Assembly (NCBI RefSeq): GCF_009193155.1
Contig: NZ_VUKD01000001.1
Location: 1,364,001-1,428,000 of the forward strand
DNA: 64,000 nt
DNA from: Georgenia subflava
Lineage (GTDB): Bacteria > Actinomycetota > Actinomycetes > Actinomycetales > Actinomycetaceae
Direction of reading: 5' to 3'
Part shown: in pieces, positions 42,264-51,705 of the stretch
How the letters are laid out: each line of letters opens with the position of its first letter
Numbering within the stretch: position 1 is the first letter of the stretch
Position numbers and translations under genes: made by a program
The notes under the pieces: generated by a model
What the model was told of the DNA's origin: nothing
Database searches by the model: none
Seen by the model: only the letters and a program-made list of their open reading frames with translations

Positions 42264-44474
42264 TCAGACTTCGTGCGCGGACCGGTCCGCCCCGGCGGGC
42301 GGCCTAGGCCCGGCGGCTGGCCCCGGCCCGGCGGGTGGGTGCGGCTCGGCGGCCGTCCTCGGCTCGCCGGCGGCGGCGGCAGCGTCGTCGGAGGCCGACC
42401 GGGCCGCCAGCATCGCGTTGTACGCACGCAGCTCGGCGTCGTCGTCGCGGTCCGCCTGCCGGTCGGAGCGCCTGGCCGTGCGGGCGTCGTCCTTGGCCCA
42501 GGCGACGGCCACGCCGATCGCCAGGGCGAGCGTGGGGATCTCGCCGATGCCCCAGGTGATCGCGCCGCCCTTCTCCTGGTCCGCGAGCGCGTCCTGCCAC
42601 CAGGGCAGCCCGAGCCGTCCGAAGAAGTCGGCGGCCAGCAGCGTGGTGGAGGAGATGATCGAGACGCCGAAGAACGCGTGGAAGCCCATCGTCGCCAGCA
42701 GGAGCAGGAGCCGCAGCGGGTACGACGGGCGGGTGGGGCCGGGGTCGATGCCGATCAGGGCGTTGGCGAAGAGGTACCCGGCGAGGGTGAAGTGCACGAT
42801 CATGAGGATGTGGCCCACGTGCGTCGTCAGGGCCAGCTCGAAGAGCGGGGTGTAGTAGAAGACGATGAGCGAGCCGGCGAAGTTGATCGCCGCGATGACG
42901 GGGTGCGCGAAGAACTGCGCCACCCGCGAATGGACCAGAGCCAGCAGCCACTCGCGCGGCCCGCGCGAGCCGTCCCGGCGGTGCGGCAGCGCCCGCACGG
43001 CCAGCGTCACGGGTGCGCCGAGGACCACGAAGATCGGCACCACCATGGCCAGCAGCATGTGCTGGAGCATGTGCGCGCTGAAGAGGATCGAGCCGTACAC
43101 GATGGGGCCGCCGTTGGTGACCCAGAAGAAGAGCAGAAAGCCGGCGACCCAGGCGAGCGTGCGCCCCACCGGCCACGCGTCCCCACGGCTGCGCAGCCGC
43201 CGGACCCACAGGAGGTAGACGACGACGGCGGCGGCGCTCAGGAACGCCGTCAGCGGGTCGAGACGCCACTGCGTGAGGTAGGTGAGCGCCGTCGGGAAGG
43301 GCGGCACCGGGTTGCCGGTGAGGAAGTACGTGGGCGAGGGGTCCTGGACGGGCTCCTGCGGCACCGGCGGGGCGGAGGAGCCGAGCGCGACGGCGACGCC
43401 CATCACCGCGCCCATGACGAGCACCTCGACGCCGGCGAGCCGCCAGAACGCCCACCCGACGCGGCGTGCACCCGTCCCCGACGCCGCGGCGGCGTCGGCC
43501 CGGACCGCCGGCAGCGTGGCCCGACGGTGGGCCCAGCCCGCGACGCCGAGGCCGACGGTCAGCACGATCTTGAGGGCGAGCAGCTGACCGTAGGGGTGGG
43601 TGACGAGCTCGACGGGGGAGCCGAGCCGGATCCAGCCGTTCGCGATGCCCGAGAGGGCGACGATGACGAAGCACCACAGCGCGACGGTCGAGTAGCGCTC
43701 CGCCGCGTCCGGCAGGTCCCGCCCGGTGCGCGTCGCCACGACGCAGAGGACGGCGAGCCCGCCGGCCCAGACGGTCACGCCGCCGACGTGCATCCACCAG
43801 GAGGAGACCGCCAGCTCGTGGCTGGCTGCGCCCGCCGCGTGGCCGGTGAGGGCGATCGGCACCAGCGCCACCAGGGCGAGGACGCCCGCCCAGGCGGCGG
43901 AGACGTAGCCGCCGACCGCCACCGCCACCAGCGACACCACGGCGGTCAGCGCCGTCGCCCAGAGCAGGATCTGACCGAGCTCGATGTCGGTGACGAACTG
44001 CTGCAGCTGCTCCCCGTAGCCGGGCCCGCCGATGGTCCCGACGATCGAGGCGTGCGTGAGAAGCAGGTGGGCCAGCTGGGCCAGGGCCCACACGACGGCG
44101 GCGACCGCGCCGGTGCGGGCGGCCAGCGGCCACGCCCGGCCGTCGACAGCCGTCCGCCGGGAGGGGCGCGCGGGCAGGTCCGTCCCGCCGTCGCGCCCGC
44201 GCTGCGGGCGGTGGTCCGGCCGCGGGCTGCGGTCCGGCGCGGGCAGCACGAGGGCGCACAGGGCGAACGCCCCGACGGTCGTGGCCGCTGCGGCGTGGGT
44301 GAGGAGGGTGACGAGCGGCAGGCCCCACCGCACGAGCGGTCCGGGGTCGAAGAGCGCCGGCGGGGCCGCGGCCCCGGTCAGCAGCAGGCCGGCGACGAGC
44401 CCGAGCACGCCCAGGGGCAGCGCGCCGGCGGCGTACCACCAGACCTGGGTGTCACGGCGGGCGTTCTGGGTCAC
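42264..44474 (-). CDS. CopD/CtaG fusion membrane protein (copper resistance/cytochrome oxidase assembly)
   Basis: 736 residues from a GTG at 44474. About fifteen membrane helices. The N-terminal half ends in a CopD-type segment (SSWWMHVGGVTVWAGGLAVLCVV ... SGIANGWIRLG), the C-terminal half is a caa3-type CtaG domain (YLTQWRLDPLTAFLSAAAVVVYL, FSAHMLQHMLLAMVVPIFVVLGAP, HPVIAAINFAGSLIVFYYTPLFELAL, GYLFANALIGIDP). Conserved His residues would bind copper for cytochrome oxidase. Such fusions are common in actinobacteria. The soluble C-terminal tail is Pro/Ala-rich. Confidence 0.92.
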   Translation of the reverse strand: MTQNARRDTQVWWYAAGALPLGVLGLVAGLLLTGAAAPPALFDPGPLVRWGLPLVTLLTHAAAATTVGAFALCALVLPAPDRSPRPDHRPQRGRDGGTDLPARPSRRTAVDGRAWPLAARTGAVAAVVWALAQLAHLLLTHASIVGTIGGPGYGEQLQQFVTDIELGQILLWATALTAVVSLVAVAVGGYVSAAWAGVLALVALVPIALTGHAAGAASHELAVSSWWMHVGGVTVWAGGLAVLCVVATRTGRDLPDAAERYSTVALWCFVIVALSGIANGWIRLGSPVELVTHPYGQLLALKIVLTVGLGVAGWAHRRATLPAVRADAAAASGTGARRVGWAFWRLAGVEVLVMGAVMGVAVALGSSAPPVPQEPVQDPSPTYFLTGNPVPPFPTALTYLTQWRLDPLTAFLSAAAVVVYLLWVRRLRSRGDAWPVGRTLAWVAGFLLFFWVTNGGPIVYGSILFSAHMLQHMLLAMVVPIFVVLGAPVTLAVRALPHRRDGSRGPREWLLALVHSRVAQFFAHPVIAAINFAGSLIVFYYTPLFELALTTHVGHILMIVHFTLAGYLFANALIGIDPGPTRPSYPLRLLLLLATMGFHAFFGVSIISSTTLLAADFFGRLGLPWWQDALADQEKGGAITWGIGEIPTLALAIGVAVAWAKDDARTARRSDRQADRDDDAELRAYNAMLAARSASDDAAAAAGEPRTAAEPHPPAGPGPAAGPRPPAGADRSAHEV

Positions 44475-44626
44475 CCGTCCAGGGTAGGCGCTCGTGCGCC
44501 GCCCCCTTCCCAGCTGCTCGCCTCGGCAGGTACGGTCCCGAGCGCGGTCCCCGACCGTGGGGAAGCTCGAGAGCCCCGCGCGCGGCCGCACCGGCAGGTC
44601 CCCCACGTGAGAGGAAGGTCCGTCAG

Positions 44627-45007
44627 ATGGCATGTCGTATCAGTGAGCTCGTCCTGGGTTGCCGTGACCCCGAGGTGCTGGCGCGGTTCTGGTGCGAGGT
44701 CCTGGACTTCGTCGTCCTCGATCGTGAGGACGACGGCACCCTCGAGATCGGTCCGCGCGAAGGGTTCGGCGGCCCGCAGCCGACGATCATCCTCAGCGTC
44801 CGGGACGAGCCGGAGCCCGGGAAGTCCCGGCTGCACATCGACGTCAACGCCACCGACCGCGACCAGGACGCCGAGCTCGAGCGCCTCCTGAAGCTCGGGG
44901 CGGTCCCGGCCGACATCGGGCAGACCGGCGAGGAGCCCTGGCACGTCCTGGCCGACCCCGAGGGCAACGAGTTCTGCCTGCTCAAGGCCCGCCTCGCCCC
45001 GCTCTGA
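44627..45007 (+). CDS. VOC (glyoxalase/bleomycin-resistance-like) family protein
   Basis: 126 residues with GAGAGGAAGG upstream of the ATG. Start CRISELVLGCRDPEVLARFWCEVL and end WHVLADPEGNEFCLL are the standard halves of the glyoxalase-like domain found in many actinobacteria. Substrate unknown. Single gene, no operon partner. Confidence 0.88.
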   Translation: MACRISELVLGCRDPEVLARFWCEVLDFVVLDREDDGTLEIGPREGFGGPQPTIILSVRDEPEPGKSRLHIDVNATDRDQDAELERLLKLGAVPADIGQTGEEPWHVLADPEGNEFCLLKARLAPL

Positions 45008-45142
45008 CGACTCTGCGCGGCCCGTGGTTCGCTGCAGCCCGCATGCTGACCCCGCGCGGAGCCCGGGTGAGCGCCGGGCCGGCCCACGGCCCCCTCGCCG
45101 GGGGAGATGTCCCCCCACCGGCGCCAGCGCCGACCGGGACGA

Positions 45143-45170
45143 TTGACATAGTCTCGGCGCAGTCAGGCTG
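45143..45170 (+). promoter_or_regulatory. Possible promoter of the moxR operon
   Basis: TTGACA at 45143-45148 matches the -35 consensus exactly, and CAGGCT about 15 nt later is a weak -10. It lies some 20-45 nt upstream of the ATG at 45188, which has GTGGGGGAC ahead of it. Low confidence because the -10 and spacing are poor. Confidence 0.3.
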
Positions 45171-45187
45171 ACCGAGAGTGGGGGACG

Positions 45188-46270
45188 ATGGACGCATCGG
45201 CAACGGGTTCGAGGAGCCGCCCGGGGCGCTCCGAGGTCTGGCTGGCGCAGCCGGAGCAGCAGCACCGGCAACGCGTGGACGAGGTCGGCACGATCTCCGA
45301 GTCCGACACGCGCCGCGCCACCGGGCTCATCGCGCGGATCAGCAACATCTTCGGCCAGCGCGTCGTCGGTCAGGACAGCCTGCGTGTGGCGCTCATCTCG
45401 ACCATGCTCTCCGGCGGCCACGTCCTCCTGGAGTCCGTGCCCGGCCTGGCCAAGACGACCGCCGCGCAGACCCTCGCGGGCGCGGTCTCGGGCACCTTCC
45501 ACCGCATCCAGTGCACGCCGGACCTCATGCCCAACGACATCGTGGGCACCCAGATCTTCAACTACGCCACCAACGACTTCACCATCCAGCTCGGCCCGGT
45601 CCACGCCAACTTCGTGCTGCTGGACGAGATCAACCGCTCGTCGGCCAAGACCCAGTCGGCGATGCTCGAGGCGATGCAGGAGAAGCAGACCTCCATCGGC
45701 GGTGAGGTCTTCGCGCTGCCGAAGCCGTTCATGGTGCTCGCCACCCAGAACCCCATCGAGGAGGAGGGCACCTACGTCCTCCCCGAGGCCCAGATGGACC
45801 GCTTCCTCATGAAGGAGGTGCTCACCTACCCCACCCCCAACGAGGAGGTGGAGATCCTCGAGCTGACCTCCTCGGGCGCCTTCACCCACCCGATCGAGGA
45901 CGAGCCCATCGGCCTCGACGACGTGATGTTCCTGCAGCAGCTCGTCAACCGGGTCTACGTGGACCTGTCCATCAAGCAGTACATCGTGGCGCTGATCAAC
46001 ACCACGCGCGGCGGCGGTCCCCGGCCCCTGCCCAACTTCAACCAGCACGTGCGCGTCGGCGCCTCGCCGCGCGGCGGCATCGCGCTCATGCGCGTGGCCC
46101 AGGCCGTCGCCCTGCAGGAGGGCCGCACCTACGTGGTGCCCGACGACGTCAAGAAGCTGCGCCACCCCGTCCTGCGCCACCGCCTGGTCCGGACCTACGA
46201 CGCGCTGGCGAACAACGTGGCGCCGGAGTCGCTCGTCGACGCCGTCTTCGCCACCGTCCCCACCCCCTGA
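45188..46270 (+). CDS. MoxR-family AAA+ ATPase
   Basis: 360 residues. Walker A-type SVPGLAKTTAAQTLAG, Walker B VLLDEINRSSAKTQSAMLEAM, sensor-1 LATQNPIEEEGTYVLPEAQMDRF, and a C-terminal lid (NFNQHVRVGASPRGGIALMRVAQAVAL). MoxR proteins act as chaperone-like ATPases for VWA-domain partners. It heads a six-gene operon with DUF58 and two VWA proteins, the usual context. Confidence 0.95.
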   Translation: MDASATGSRSRPGRSEVWLAQPEQQHRQRVDEVGTISESDTRRATGLIARISNIFGQRVVGQDSLRVALISTMLSGGHVLLESVPGLAKTTAAQTLAGAVSGTFHRIQCTPDLMPNDIVGTQIFNYATNDFTIQLGPVHANFVLLDEINRSSAKTQSAMLEAMQEKQTSIGGEVFALPKPFMVLATQNPIEEEGTYVLPEAQMDRFLMKEVLTYPTPNEEVEILELTSSGAFTHPIEDEPIGLDDVMFLQQLVNRVYVDLSIKQYIVALINTTRGGGPRPLPNFNQHVRVGASPRGGIALMRVAQAVALQEGRTYVVPDDVKKLRHPVLRHRLVRTYDALANNVAPESLVDAVFATVPTP

Positions 46271-46284
46271 GGGCGCCCGGCACG

Positions 46285-47172
46285 ATGTCCACCGCCTCCC
46301 GCCTCGCCAAGGTCCGCGCCCGCCTGGACCTGCCGACGGTCCGGCGCGCCGCCGGGCTGCTCGAGGGGCGGCACCGGTCGATCTTCTCGGGGCACGGGCA
46401 GGACTTCGACGACCAGGTCGAGTACCGGCCGGGCGACGACGTCGGCGACATCGACTGGAAGTCCTCCGCCAGGGCGGGGCACCCCATCATCCGCCGGTTC
46501 GTGCGCGAGTCGAACCTGGCGATGGTGCTCGCCGTGGACACCGGCCGGAACATGGCGGCCACCGCGGCGTCGGGGCAGCGCAAGTCCGAGGTGGCCCTGT
46601 TCGCCGCCGACGTCGTCGCCTACCTGGCTCGCTCCCGCGGCGACCTGGTGGCCCTGGTGGCCGGTGACGCCGAGCGCATGACCCAGCTGCCGGGCCGGGG
46701 CGGCACCGCGCACCTGGAGACGCTGCTGCGCACCCTCGAGCGCGACCTCGTGCTCGACGCCCCGCCGTCGGACCTCGGGCGCGTGCTCGACCGGGTGCTG
46801 ACCTGGTTCACCCGCCGGGCGCTCGTGGTCCTCATCACCGACGAGGCCCGGCCCGGGCCCGAGCACGAGGACGCCCTGCGCCGGCTGCGTACCCGCCACG
46901 AGGTGATGGTGATCGCCGTCGCCGACGCCCTGCCCACCGTCGCCGGCATCGGGCCGACGGCGGACGTCGACAGTGCGGCGCCGCTGCCGGCGTTCCTGCG
47001 CGACGACGACGCGCTCCACGCGGAGGCCCTCGCCGCCGTCGAGGGCCGGCGGTCCGAGGTGCGTGCGATGCTCCGCCGTCGCGGCATCGAGCAGGTGACC
47101 GTCACCAGCGAGGACGACGTGGTGGACCGGCTCATCGACCTGCTCCGGAGACAGCGCCGTGCCCGACGCTGA
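46285..47172 (+). CDS. DUF58 domain protein
   Basis: 295 residues, 14 nt after moxR. The DUF58 signature is FDDQVEYRPGDDVGDIDWKSSARAGHPIIRRFVRES; a VWA-like fold follows, beginning VLAVDTGRNMAA (a degenerate MIDAS). Soluble. DUF58 proteins are obligate neighbours of MoxR ATPases and probably adaptors between ATPase and membrane VWA proteins. The stop overlaps the next start by 14 nt. Confidence 0.92.
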   Translation: MSTASRLAKVRARLDLPTVRRAAGLLEGRHRSIFSGHGQDFDDQVEYRPGDDVGDIDWKSSARAGHPIIRRFVRESNLAMVLAVDTGRNMAATAASGQRKSEVALFAADVVAYLARSRGDLVALVAGDAERMTQLPGRGGTAHLETLLRTLERDLVLDAPPSDLGRVLDRVLTWFTRRALVVLITDEARPGPEHEDALRRLRTRHEVMVIAVADALPTVAGIGPTADVDSAAPLPAFLRDDDALHAEALAAVEGRRSEVRAMLRRRGIEQVTVTSEDDVVDRLIDLLRRQRRARR

Positions 47173-47626
47173 CGTCCTGCCTCCCGAGGCCTACACCTGG
47201 TGGGTGCCGGTGCTCGGCCTCGTGCTCCTGCTCCTGGTCGCCGCCTGGTACGTCTTCGTGCACCGGTGGACCGACCCCGCCCGGGTGGCCCGCCGCCGCA
47301 GCCGGCGCGAGGCCCCCGGCCCGATGACGCCGTCGATGCGGCAGCGCTACGCCGCCGAGGTCGACCAGCACTTCGAGCGCTACGAGCGCGAGCACGACCT
47401 GCGCGCCCTGCACCTCGAGCTTGCCCGCACCATGCGCGAGTTCGCCTCCGAGCGCATCGGCACGGACGTGCGCGCCTGGACCCGCGGCGACATCGCCGGG
47501 TACGACCCGACCCGGCGGGTCGGTGACCTGCTCTCCCACTGGGAGGAGCCGAGCTTCGCGGTCCGCTCCGACGCCGAGGCTGCCGCCTCCGCCGCGCACG
47601 CCAAGGAGGTGGTCGCGCAGTGGTGA
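47159..47626 (+). CDS. Small membrane-anchored protein of the moxR operon (DUF4381-like position)
   Basis: 155 residues from GTG 47159. One membrane helix near the N-terminus (VPVLGLVLLLLVAAWYVFV), a basic stretch, then a soluble helical domain (MRQRYAAEVDQHFERYEREHDLRALHLELARTMREFASERIGTDVRAWTRGDI). Its place between DUF58 and VWA genes matches small DUF4381-type proteins of such operons, though I do not recognise the sequence itself. It overlaps both neighbours. Confidence 0.85.
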   Translation: MPDADVLPPEAYTWWVPVLGLVLLLLVAAWYVFVHRWTDPARVARRRSRREAPGPMTPSMRQRYAAEVDQHFERYEREHDLRALHLELARTMREFASERIGTDVRAWTRGDIAGYDPTRRVGDLLSHWEEPSFAVRSDAEAAASAAHAKEVVAQW

Positions 47627-48636
47627 CGCCCTGGCTCGTCCCCCTCGTGCTGGTCGTGATCGCCCTGGCCGCGCTCGCCGGCTGGTTCTGGCGCGGGCGC
47701 CCGTCTTCGGGTGCGGCCGTCACCTGGGTGGCGAACTCCGCCTACCTGCGGGGCCTGTCCGGCTACCGGCGTCGCCTGCGGGTCCTGCGCGGGGGGCTCG
47801 TCCTGGGGGCGGCCGCGCTGGCGCTGACGTCGCTGGCGGTGGCGTCGCTGACCGCCCGGCCCGTCGACCGCGACGTGCGCTCGGAGATCCTCGCCACCCG
47901 CGACATCGTGCTGTGCCTGGACGTCTCCGGCTCGATGATCGAGCTCGACACCGAGATCGTGCAGAAGTTCTCCGAGATGGTCGACTCCTTCGAGGGCGAG
48001 CGGATCGCGCTGAGCGTGTGGAACAACACCTCGCGCACCGTCTTCCCGCTCACCGACGACTACGCCCTGGTCAAGGCCGAGCTCGACGCCGCCGCGACCG
48101 CCCTGGACTTCGACCTCGACGCCTGGGTGTACGACCAGGAGGCGCTCGAGAACCTCGAGGAGTTCCTGACCGGGACCGTGTCGCTGGACAACGAGTCCTC
48201 CTCGCTGGTCGGCGACGGCCTCGCCACCTGCGCGCTCGCGTTCGACGCCGAGGACACGCAGCGGTCCCGCTCGATCATCCTGGCCACGGACAACCTCGTC
48301 CTGGGCACCCCGATCTACACGCTGCCGGAGGCGGCCGAGCTCTCCGCCGAGCGGGACATCGCCGTCCACGGCCTGTACGCGTCCATGAGCGACGCGGACT
48401 CCGAGGAGGCCCGCGCCGAGCTCGAGCAGGTGGTGACCGGCGGTGGTGGGCTGTTCTTCGAGGCGGACGACCCGGGCGCCGTCGACGGGATCATCGAGGA
48501 CATCGAGGCGCAGCAGGCGGTGGACCTCGACGCCGAGCCGGAGGTCGTCATCACCGACCGGCCGGACCGCTGGTACGGATGGCTGGTCGGCGGCCTGACG
48601 GTGCTGCTGCTGGTGCTGTGGCGGGTGCGCTCATGA
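47620..48636 (+). CDS. VWA-domain membrane protein (BatA-like)
   Basis: 338 residues from GTG 47620 (GTG 47623 possible). Helix at 1-24, a second about 60-80, a VWA domain with intact MIDAS (VLCLDVSGSMIELD; later TDN segment) and a C-terminal helix (WLVGGLTVLLLVLW). The metal-binding domain faces one side of the membrane and probably binds a protein partner under MoxR control. Overlaps the following VWA gene by 4 nt. Confidence 0.92.
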   Translation: MVTPWLVPLVLVVIALAALAGWFWRGRPSSGAAVTWVANSAYLRGLSGYRRRLRVLRGGLVLGAAALALTSLAVASLTARPVDRDVRSEILATRDIVLCLDVSGSMIELDTEIVQKFSEMVDSFEGERIALSVWNNTSRTVFPLTDDYALVKAELDAAATALDFDLDAWVYDQEALENLEEFLTGTVSLDNESSSLVGDGLATCALAFDAEDTQRSRSIILATDNLVLGTPIYTLPEAAELSAERDIAVHGLYASMSDADSEEARAELEQVVTGGGGLFFEADDPGAVDGIIEDIEAQQAVDLDAEPEVVITDRPDRWYGWLVGGLTVLLLVLWRVRS

Positions 48637-49661
48637 TCCTGCGACTCGTCTGGCCCGTGTGGGCGCTCGTGCTGGTCCTCGGCCCGCTCCTCGTGCTGTG
48701 CGGGGCGGCGTGGTGGCGGGCGCGCCGCACCCGGGACGGCACGTCGACGAGCTGGCTGCGCCGCGGCGCCATGGTGCTGTGCACGCTGGTCATCGGGCTC
48801 GCCCCGGCCGTGCCGGCCGAGACCCAGCGGGTGGAGACCAACGCCGAGGTCTTCTTCGTCGTCGACCGCACGGGCTCGATGGCCGCCGAGGACTACGACG
48901 GCGCGCGGCCCCGGCTCGACGGCGTGCGCCACGACCTCGTGGCGGTCATGAACGCCGTCCCGGGGGCGCGCTACTCCGTCATCGCCTTCGACTCCCAGGC
49001 CACCCGGCAGCTTCCGCTGACCACCGACGGCCGCGCCGTGCGCACCTGGGCCGAGACGCTGCGCCAGGAGATCACCTTCTACTCGGCCGGGTCCACCATC
49101 GACCGTCCGGTGCGGGCGCTCACCGGCGCGCTGGAGGGGGCGGCGGAGCGGAACCCCGCCAACGTCCGACTCGTCTTCTTCCTCTCCGACGGGGAGAACA
49201 CCGATGGCGACGACTCCTCGGCCACGGGGGAGACGGTCGGCTACGGGCACCTCGCACCCCTGGTCGACGGCGGAGCCGTGCTCGGCTACGGCACCGCGCA
49301 GGGCGGGCAGATGCGCAGCTACGACGGCACGGACGCCACCGGTCCGGGCACCGACGCGCCCTACATCACGGACGACACGCAGCCCGGGTCGCCGCCCGCC
49401 GTCTCGCGGATCGACGAGCGCAACCTGCGGCAGGTGGCCGAGGGCCTCGGCGTGCAGTACTCCCACCGGATCGCCCCCACCCCGGTGGACGACCTCGTAG
49501 CCGGCATCGACATCGAGGAGATCGCCTCCGACGGGCGGCGCGACCTGAGCACCTACCGCGACGTGTACTGGCCTGCCGCCGCCCTGCTCGCAGTCCTGGT
49601 GGCCTGGGAGGCGCTCGGCCTGACGTCGCGGTGGCGCCGGCTGCAGGAGGTGGCCGCATGA
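48633..49661 (+). CDS. Second VWA-domain membrane protein (BatB-like)
   Basis: 342 residues from ATG 48633, overlapping the previous stop. Helices near 5-27 and 45-62, then a VWA domain with MIDAS variant VVDRTGSMAAED (Arg in place of Val/Leu; DxTxS kept) and FFLSDGENTDGDD; a C-terminal helix (VYWPAAALLAVLVAWEAL). It contains an extra exposed loop (about 205-255) with Gly/Thr-rich composition not seen in its neighbour. Probably forms a complex with the first VWA protein. Confidence 0.92.
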   Translation: MILRLVWPVWALVLVLGPLLVLCGAAWWRARRTRDGTSTSWLRRGAMVLCTLVIGLAPAVPAETQRVETNAEVFFVVDRTGSMAAEDYDGARPRLDGVRHDLVAVMNAVPGARYSVIAFDSQATRQLPLTTDGRAVRTWAETLRQEITFYSAGSTIDRPVRALTGALEGAAERNPANVRLVFFLSDGENTDGDDSSATGETVGYGHLAPLVDGGAVLGYGTAQGGQMRSYDGTDATGPGTDAPYITDDTQPGSPPAVSRIDERNLRQVAEGLGVQYSHRIAPTPVDDLVAGIDIEEIASDGRRDLSTYRDVYWPAAALLAVLVAWEALGLTSRWRRLQEVAA

Positions 49662-50767
49662 GCGATGCCCACCCGCCCAAGAAGCACACCGGTCTCGGGT
49701 ACGGCCGGCGGGAGCCACGCGCCCCGCTGCCCGAGCACCTGCGGCTGCGCCGGCAGATGCTCGGCTGGTCCTCGCCGGTGGTCCTGGCCCTGCTGCTCGC
49801 CGCCGCCCTGCTGCTCGGTGTGACGCTCGGCAACGCCTACGCGGCCCAGGCCTTCGGCGACGGCCGCCACGCCACCGCCGCCGAGCGCTACGCCCGGCAG
49901 AAGACCTTCACCCCGGTCGTCGTCGAGCCGTGGAAGGCGCCGTTCAACACCGGCACCGCCGAGCTGCTGGCCGGCGAGCACTTCCGGGCGGTCGAGGAGC
50001 TGCGCGAGGCGCACGCGGCAGTGCCCGAGGGCACCACCGACGCCGACGGCAACCCCGACCCCACCACGCCGGAGTGCCGCGTCCGCACGAACCTGTCCCT
50101 GGCGCTGGAGGCCATGGGGGACGACGCCCTCGGGGACGGTGACCTCGCGATGGCGATCGCCCACTACATCGAGGCGATGAACACGATCGGGCCGTGCACC
50201 TCCGACGGCGAGTCCGCGGCCGAGGAGGAGCAGGAGCCGCAGGAGCAGCCCACCCAGGAGCCGCCGGGAGAACCCAGCCAGGAGCCGTCCGAGCAGCCCA
50301 CCCAGGACCCGTCCGATGAACAGTCCGGTTCCGGTCAGGACCCGAGCGACCAGCCGTCCGGCGACCCCTCGCAGCAGCCCACGGACCAGCCGTCGGGCGA
50401 GCCCTCCGAGCAGCCGTCCGGTGAGCCTTCCGGGGAGCCGTCGGGCGAGCCCGGCCAGGGAGAGCAGGGAGAGCAGCAGGAGGGCGGGAGCCCCGACGAG
50501 ACCGAGCAGCGCCAGCGCGACAAGGCCGACGAGGCCGAGCGCCAGCAGCAGGGCGGGCAGGGCGGCGACGAGCGGGACCAGGGCGGCCAGGGACAGGACG
50601 GCGCCGACGGCGGGGAGGCTCCCCAGGACGGGTCCGACGGTCCGAGCGAGGAGCCGGTCGACCCGCAGCAGCAGGAGCTCGAGGAGCGCAACCGCGAGGC
50701 CGAGCGGGACCGGCAGGAGCAGGAGCAGCAGGAGGGTGGCGGCTTCGGCGGGGGCCAGAACTGGTAG
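49658..50767 (+). CDS. TPR-like membrane protein with Gln/Glu/Pro-rich tail (BatC-like)
   Basis: 369 residues, ATG overlapping the previous stop. Helix VVLALLLAAALLLGVTLGNAYAAQ (about 46-69), then a TPR-like segment (NTGTAELLAGEHFRAVEELREAHAAVP ... RTNLSLALEAMGDDALGDGDLAMAIAHYIEAMN). From residue ~185 the tail is disordered: repeats of EQPTQEPSGEPS / DPSDQPSGE and then QEQEQQEGGG. In aerotolerance (Bat) operons BatC carries the TPR and a similar charged tail. Last gene of the operon. Confidence 0.85.
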   Translation: MSDAHPPKKHTGLGYGRREPRAPLPEHLRLRRQMLGWSSPVVLALLLAAALLLGVTLGNAYAAQAFGDGRHATAAERYARQKTFTPVVVEPWKAPFNTGTAELLAGEHFRAVEELREAHAAVPEGTTDADGNPDPTTPECRVRTNLSLALEAMGDDALGDGDLAMAIAHYIEAMNTIGPCTSDGESAAEEEQEPQEQPTQEPPGEPSQEPSEQPTQDPSDEQSGSGQDPSDQPSGDPSQQPTDQPSGEPSEQPSGEPSGEPSGEPGQGEQGEQQEGGSPDETEQRQRDKADEAERQQQGGQGGDERDQGGQGQDGADGGEAPQDGSDGPSEEPVDPQQQELEERNREAERDRQEQEQQEGGGFGGGQNW

Positions 50768-50808
50768 GCGTCGACGACGAGGCCCGGGTCGTGCGCGGTG
50801 TGGCCGGC

Positions 50809-50874
50809 GGCTCTGCGCGCCCGGCTCCGGCACCTGGCCGTCAGCTCTGCGCGCCCGGCTCCAGCACCTGCCCG
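50809..50874. repeat. 34-bp duplication spanning the 3' end of the first TetR gene
   Basis: CTCTGCGCGCCCGGCTCC(A/G)GCACCTG occurs at 50811 and 50845, period 34. The right copy contains the last codons and stop region of the minus-strand tetR gene (stop at 50841-50843); the left copy lies beyond the stop. One substitution or so per copy. Confidence 0.85.
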
Positions 50875-51581
50875 AGCACCACGTCGACGGCCCGGCGCCG
50901 GGCGGCGTCGCGGTGCTCCGGCGCGAGCATGTCGTAGTCGAAGATCTCCCGGAAGGTCGCCCGGTTCGAGACACGGTAGAACGACAGGGAGCTGATCAGC
51001 TGGTGCAGCTCGTAGGCGTCCGGGGCGTCGGCGTCGGTGCGGAAGAGCCCCGCGGCGCGCCCCCGCTCCAGCAGGCGCTCGATCGTGGTGATGACGCCGC
51101 GGTTGAGCTCGCGCAGGGAGTCGATGCCGGCGATGTTCACGGCGCCCAGCGTGTTCTCGAAGCTCACCATCCGCACGAAGCTGGTCCGCTGCTCCTGGGC
51201 GTCGAACGTCGTGCGCACCAGGGTGCGCAGGGCCTCGACCGGCTCGAGGTCGTCGAGGTGGACGGCGTGCTCACGCTCGCGCATGCCCCGGTAGACGTGC
51301 TCGAGGGTCGCGATGTACAGCCCGAGCTTGTCGCCGAAGTAGTAGTAGATCATCCGCTTGGTCGTCGAGGTGCGCTCGGCGATCGCGTCCACCCGACCAC
51401 CCAGGTACCCGCGCTCCGAGAACTCCTCCTCGGCGGCGGCGATGATCGCCCGCATCGTGCCCTCGGGGTCCCGGCGCCGACGCGGACGCACCGCAGCGTC
51501 CGCCGCGGCCGCGCCGTGCGCGGGTTCCGACCCGGTCGCGCCGTGCGCGGGTTCCGACCCGGTCGCCGGGGAGCTCGACAC
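50841..51581 (-). CDS. TetR-family transcriptional regulator
   Basis: 246 residues from GTG 51581, chosen because AGGAGG precedes it at proper distance. HTH at about 40-85: MRAIIAAAEEEFSERGYLGGRVDAIAERTSTTKRMIYYYFGDKLGLY, followed by a TetR_C-type ligand domain. Before the HTH, residues 7-24 contain TGSEPAHGA twice, from a perfect 27-bp tandem duplication (51511-51564). Divergent from aroD; relatives in this position sometimes regulate shikimate or aromatic catabolism genes, but no ligand can be named. Confidence 0.9.
   Translation of the reverse strand: MSSSPATGSEPAHGATGSEPAHGAAAADAAVRPRRRRDPEGTMRAIIAAAEEEFSERGYLGGRVDAIAERTSTTKRMIYYYFGDKLGLYIATLEHVYRGMREREHAVHLDDLEPVEALRTLVRTTFDAQEQRTSFVRMVSFENTLGAVNIAGIDSLRELNRGVITTIERLLERGRAAGLFRTDADAPDAYELHQLISSLSFYRVSNRATFREIFDYDMLAPEHRDAARRRAVDVVLGQVLEPGAQS
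51511..51564 (-). repeat. Perfect 27-bp tandem duplication inside the TetR gene
   Basis: GCGCCGTGCGCGGGTTCCGA(CCCGGTC) occurs twice back to back (51511-51537 and 51538-51564), encoding TGSEPAHGA twice ahead of the DNA-binding domain. In frame and without mismatch, so recent. Confidence 0.9.
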
Positions 51582-51705
51582 GCCAGTCCTCCTGTGGTCC
51601 GACCCGGGCTGCGGGCTGGTCCTTGCGAGCGTAGTCCACCCCGCACTGCACCCGGTCGGCATGATGGACCCCGACCAGCCGCGCCGATCCCCAGGAGTGC
51701 ACCCG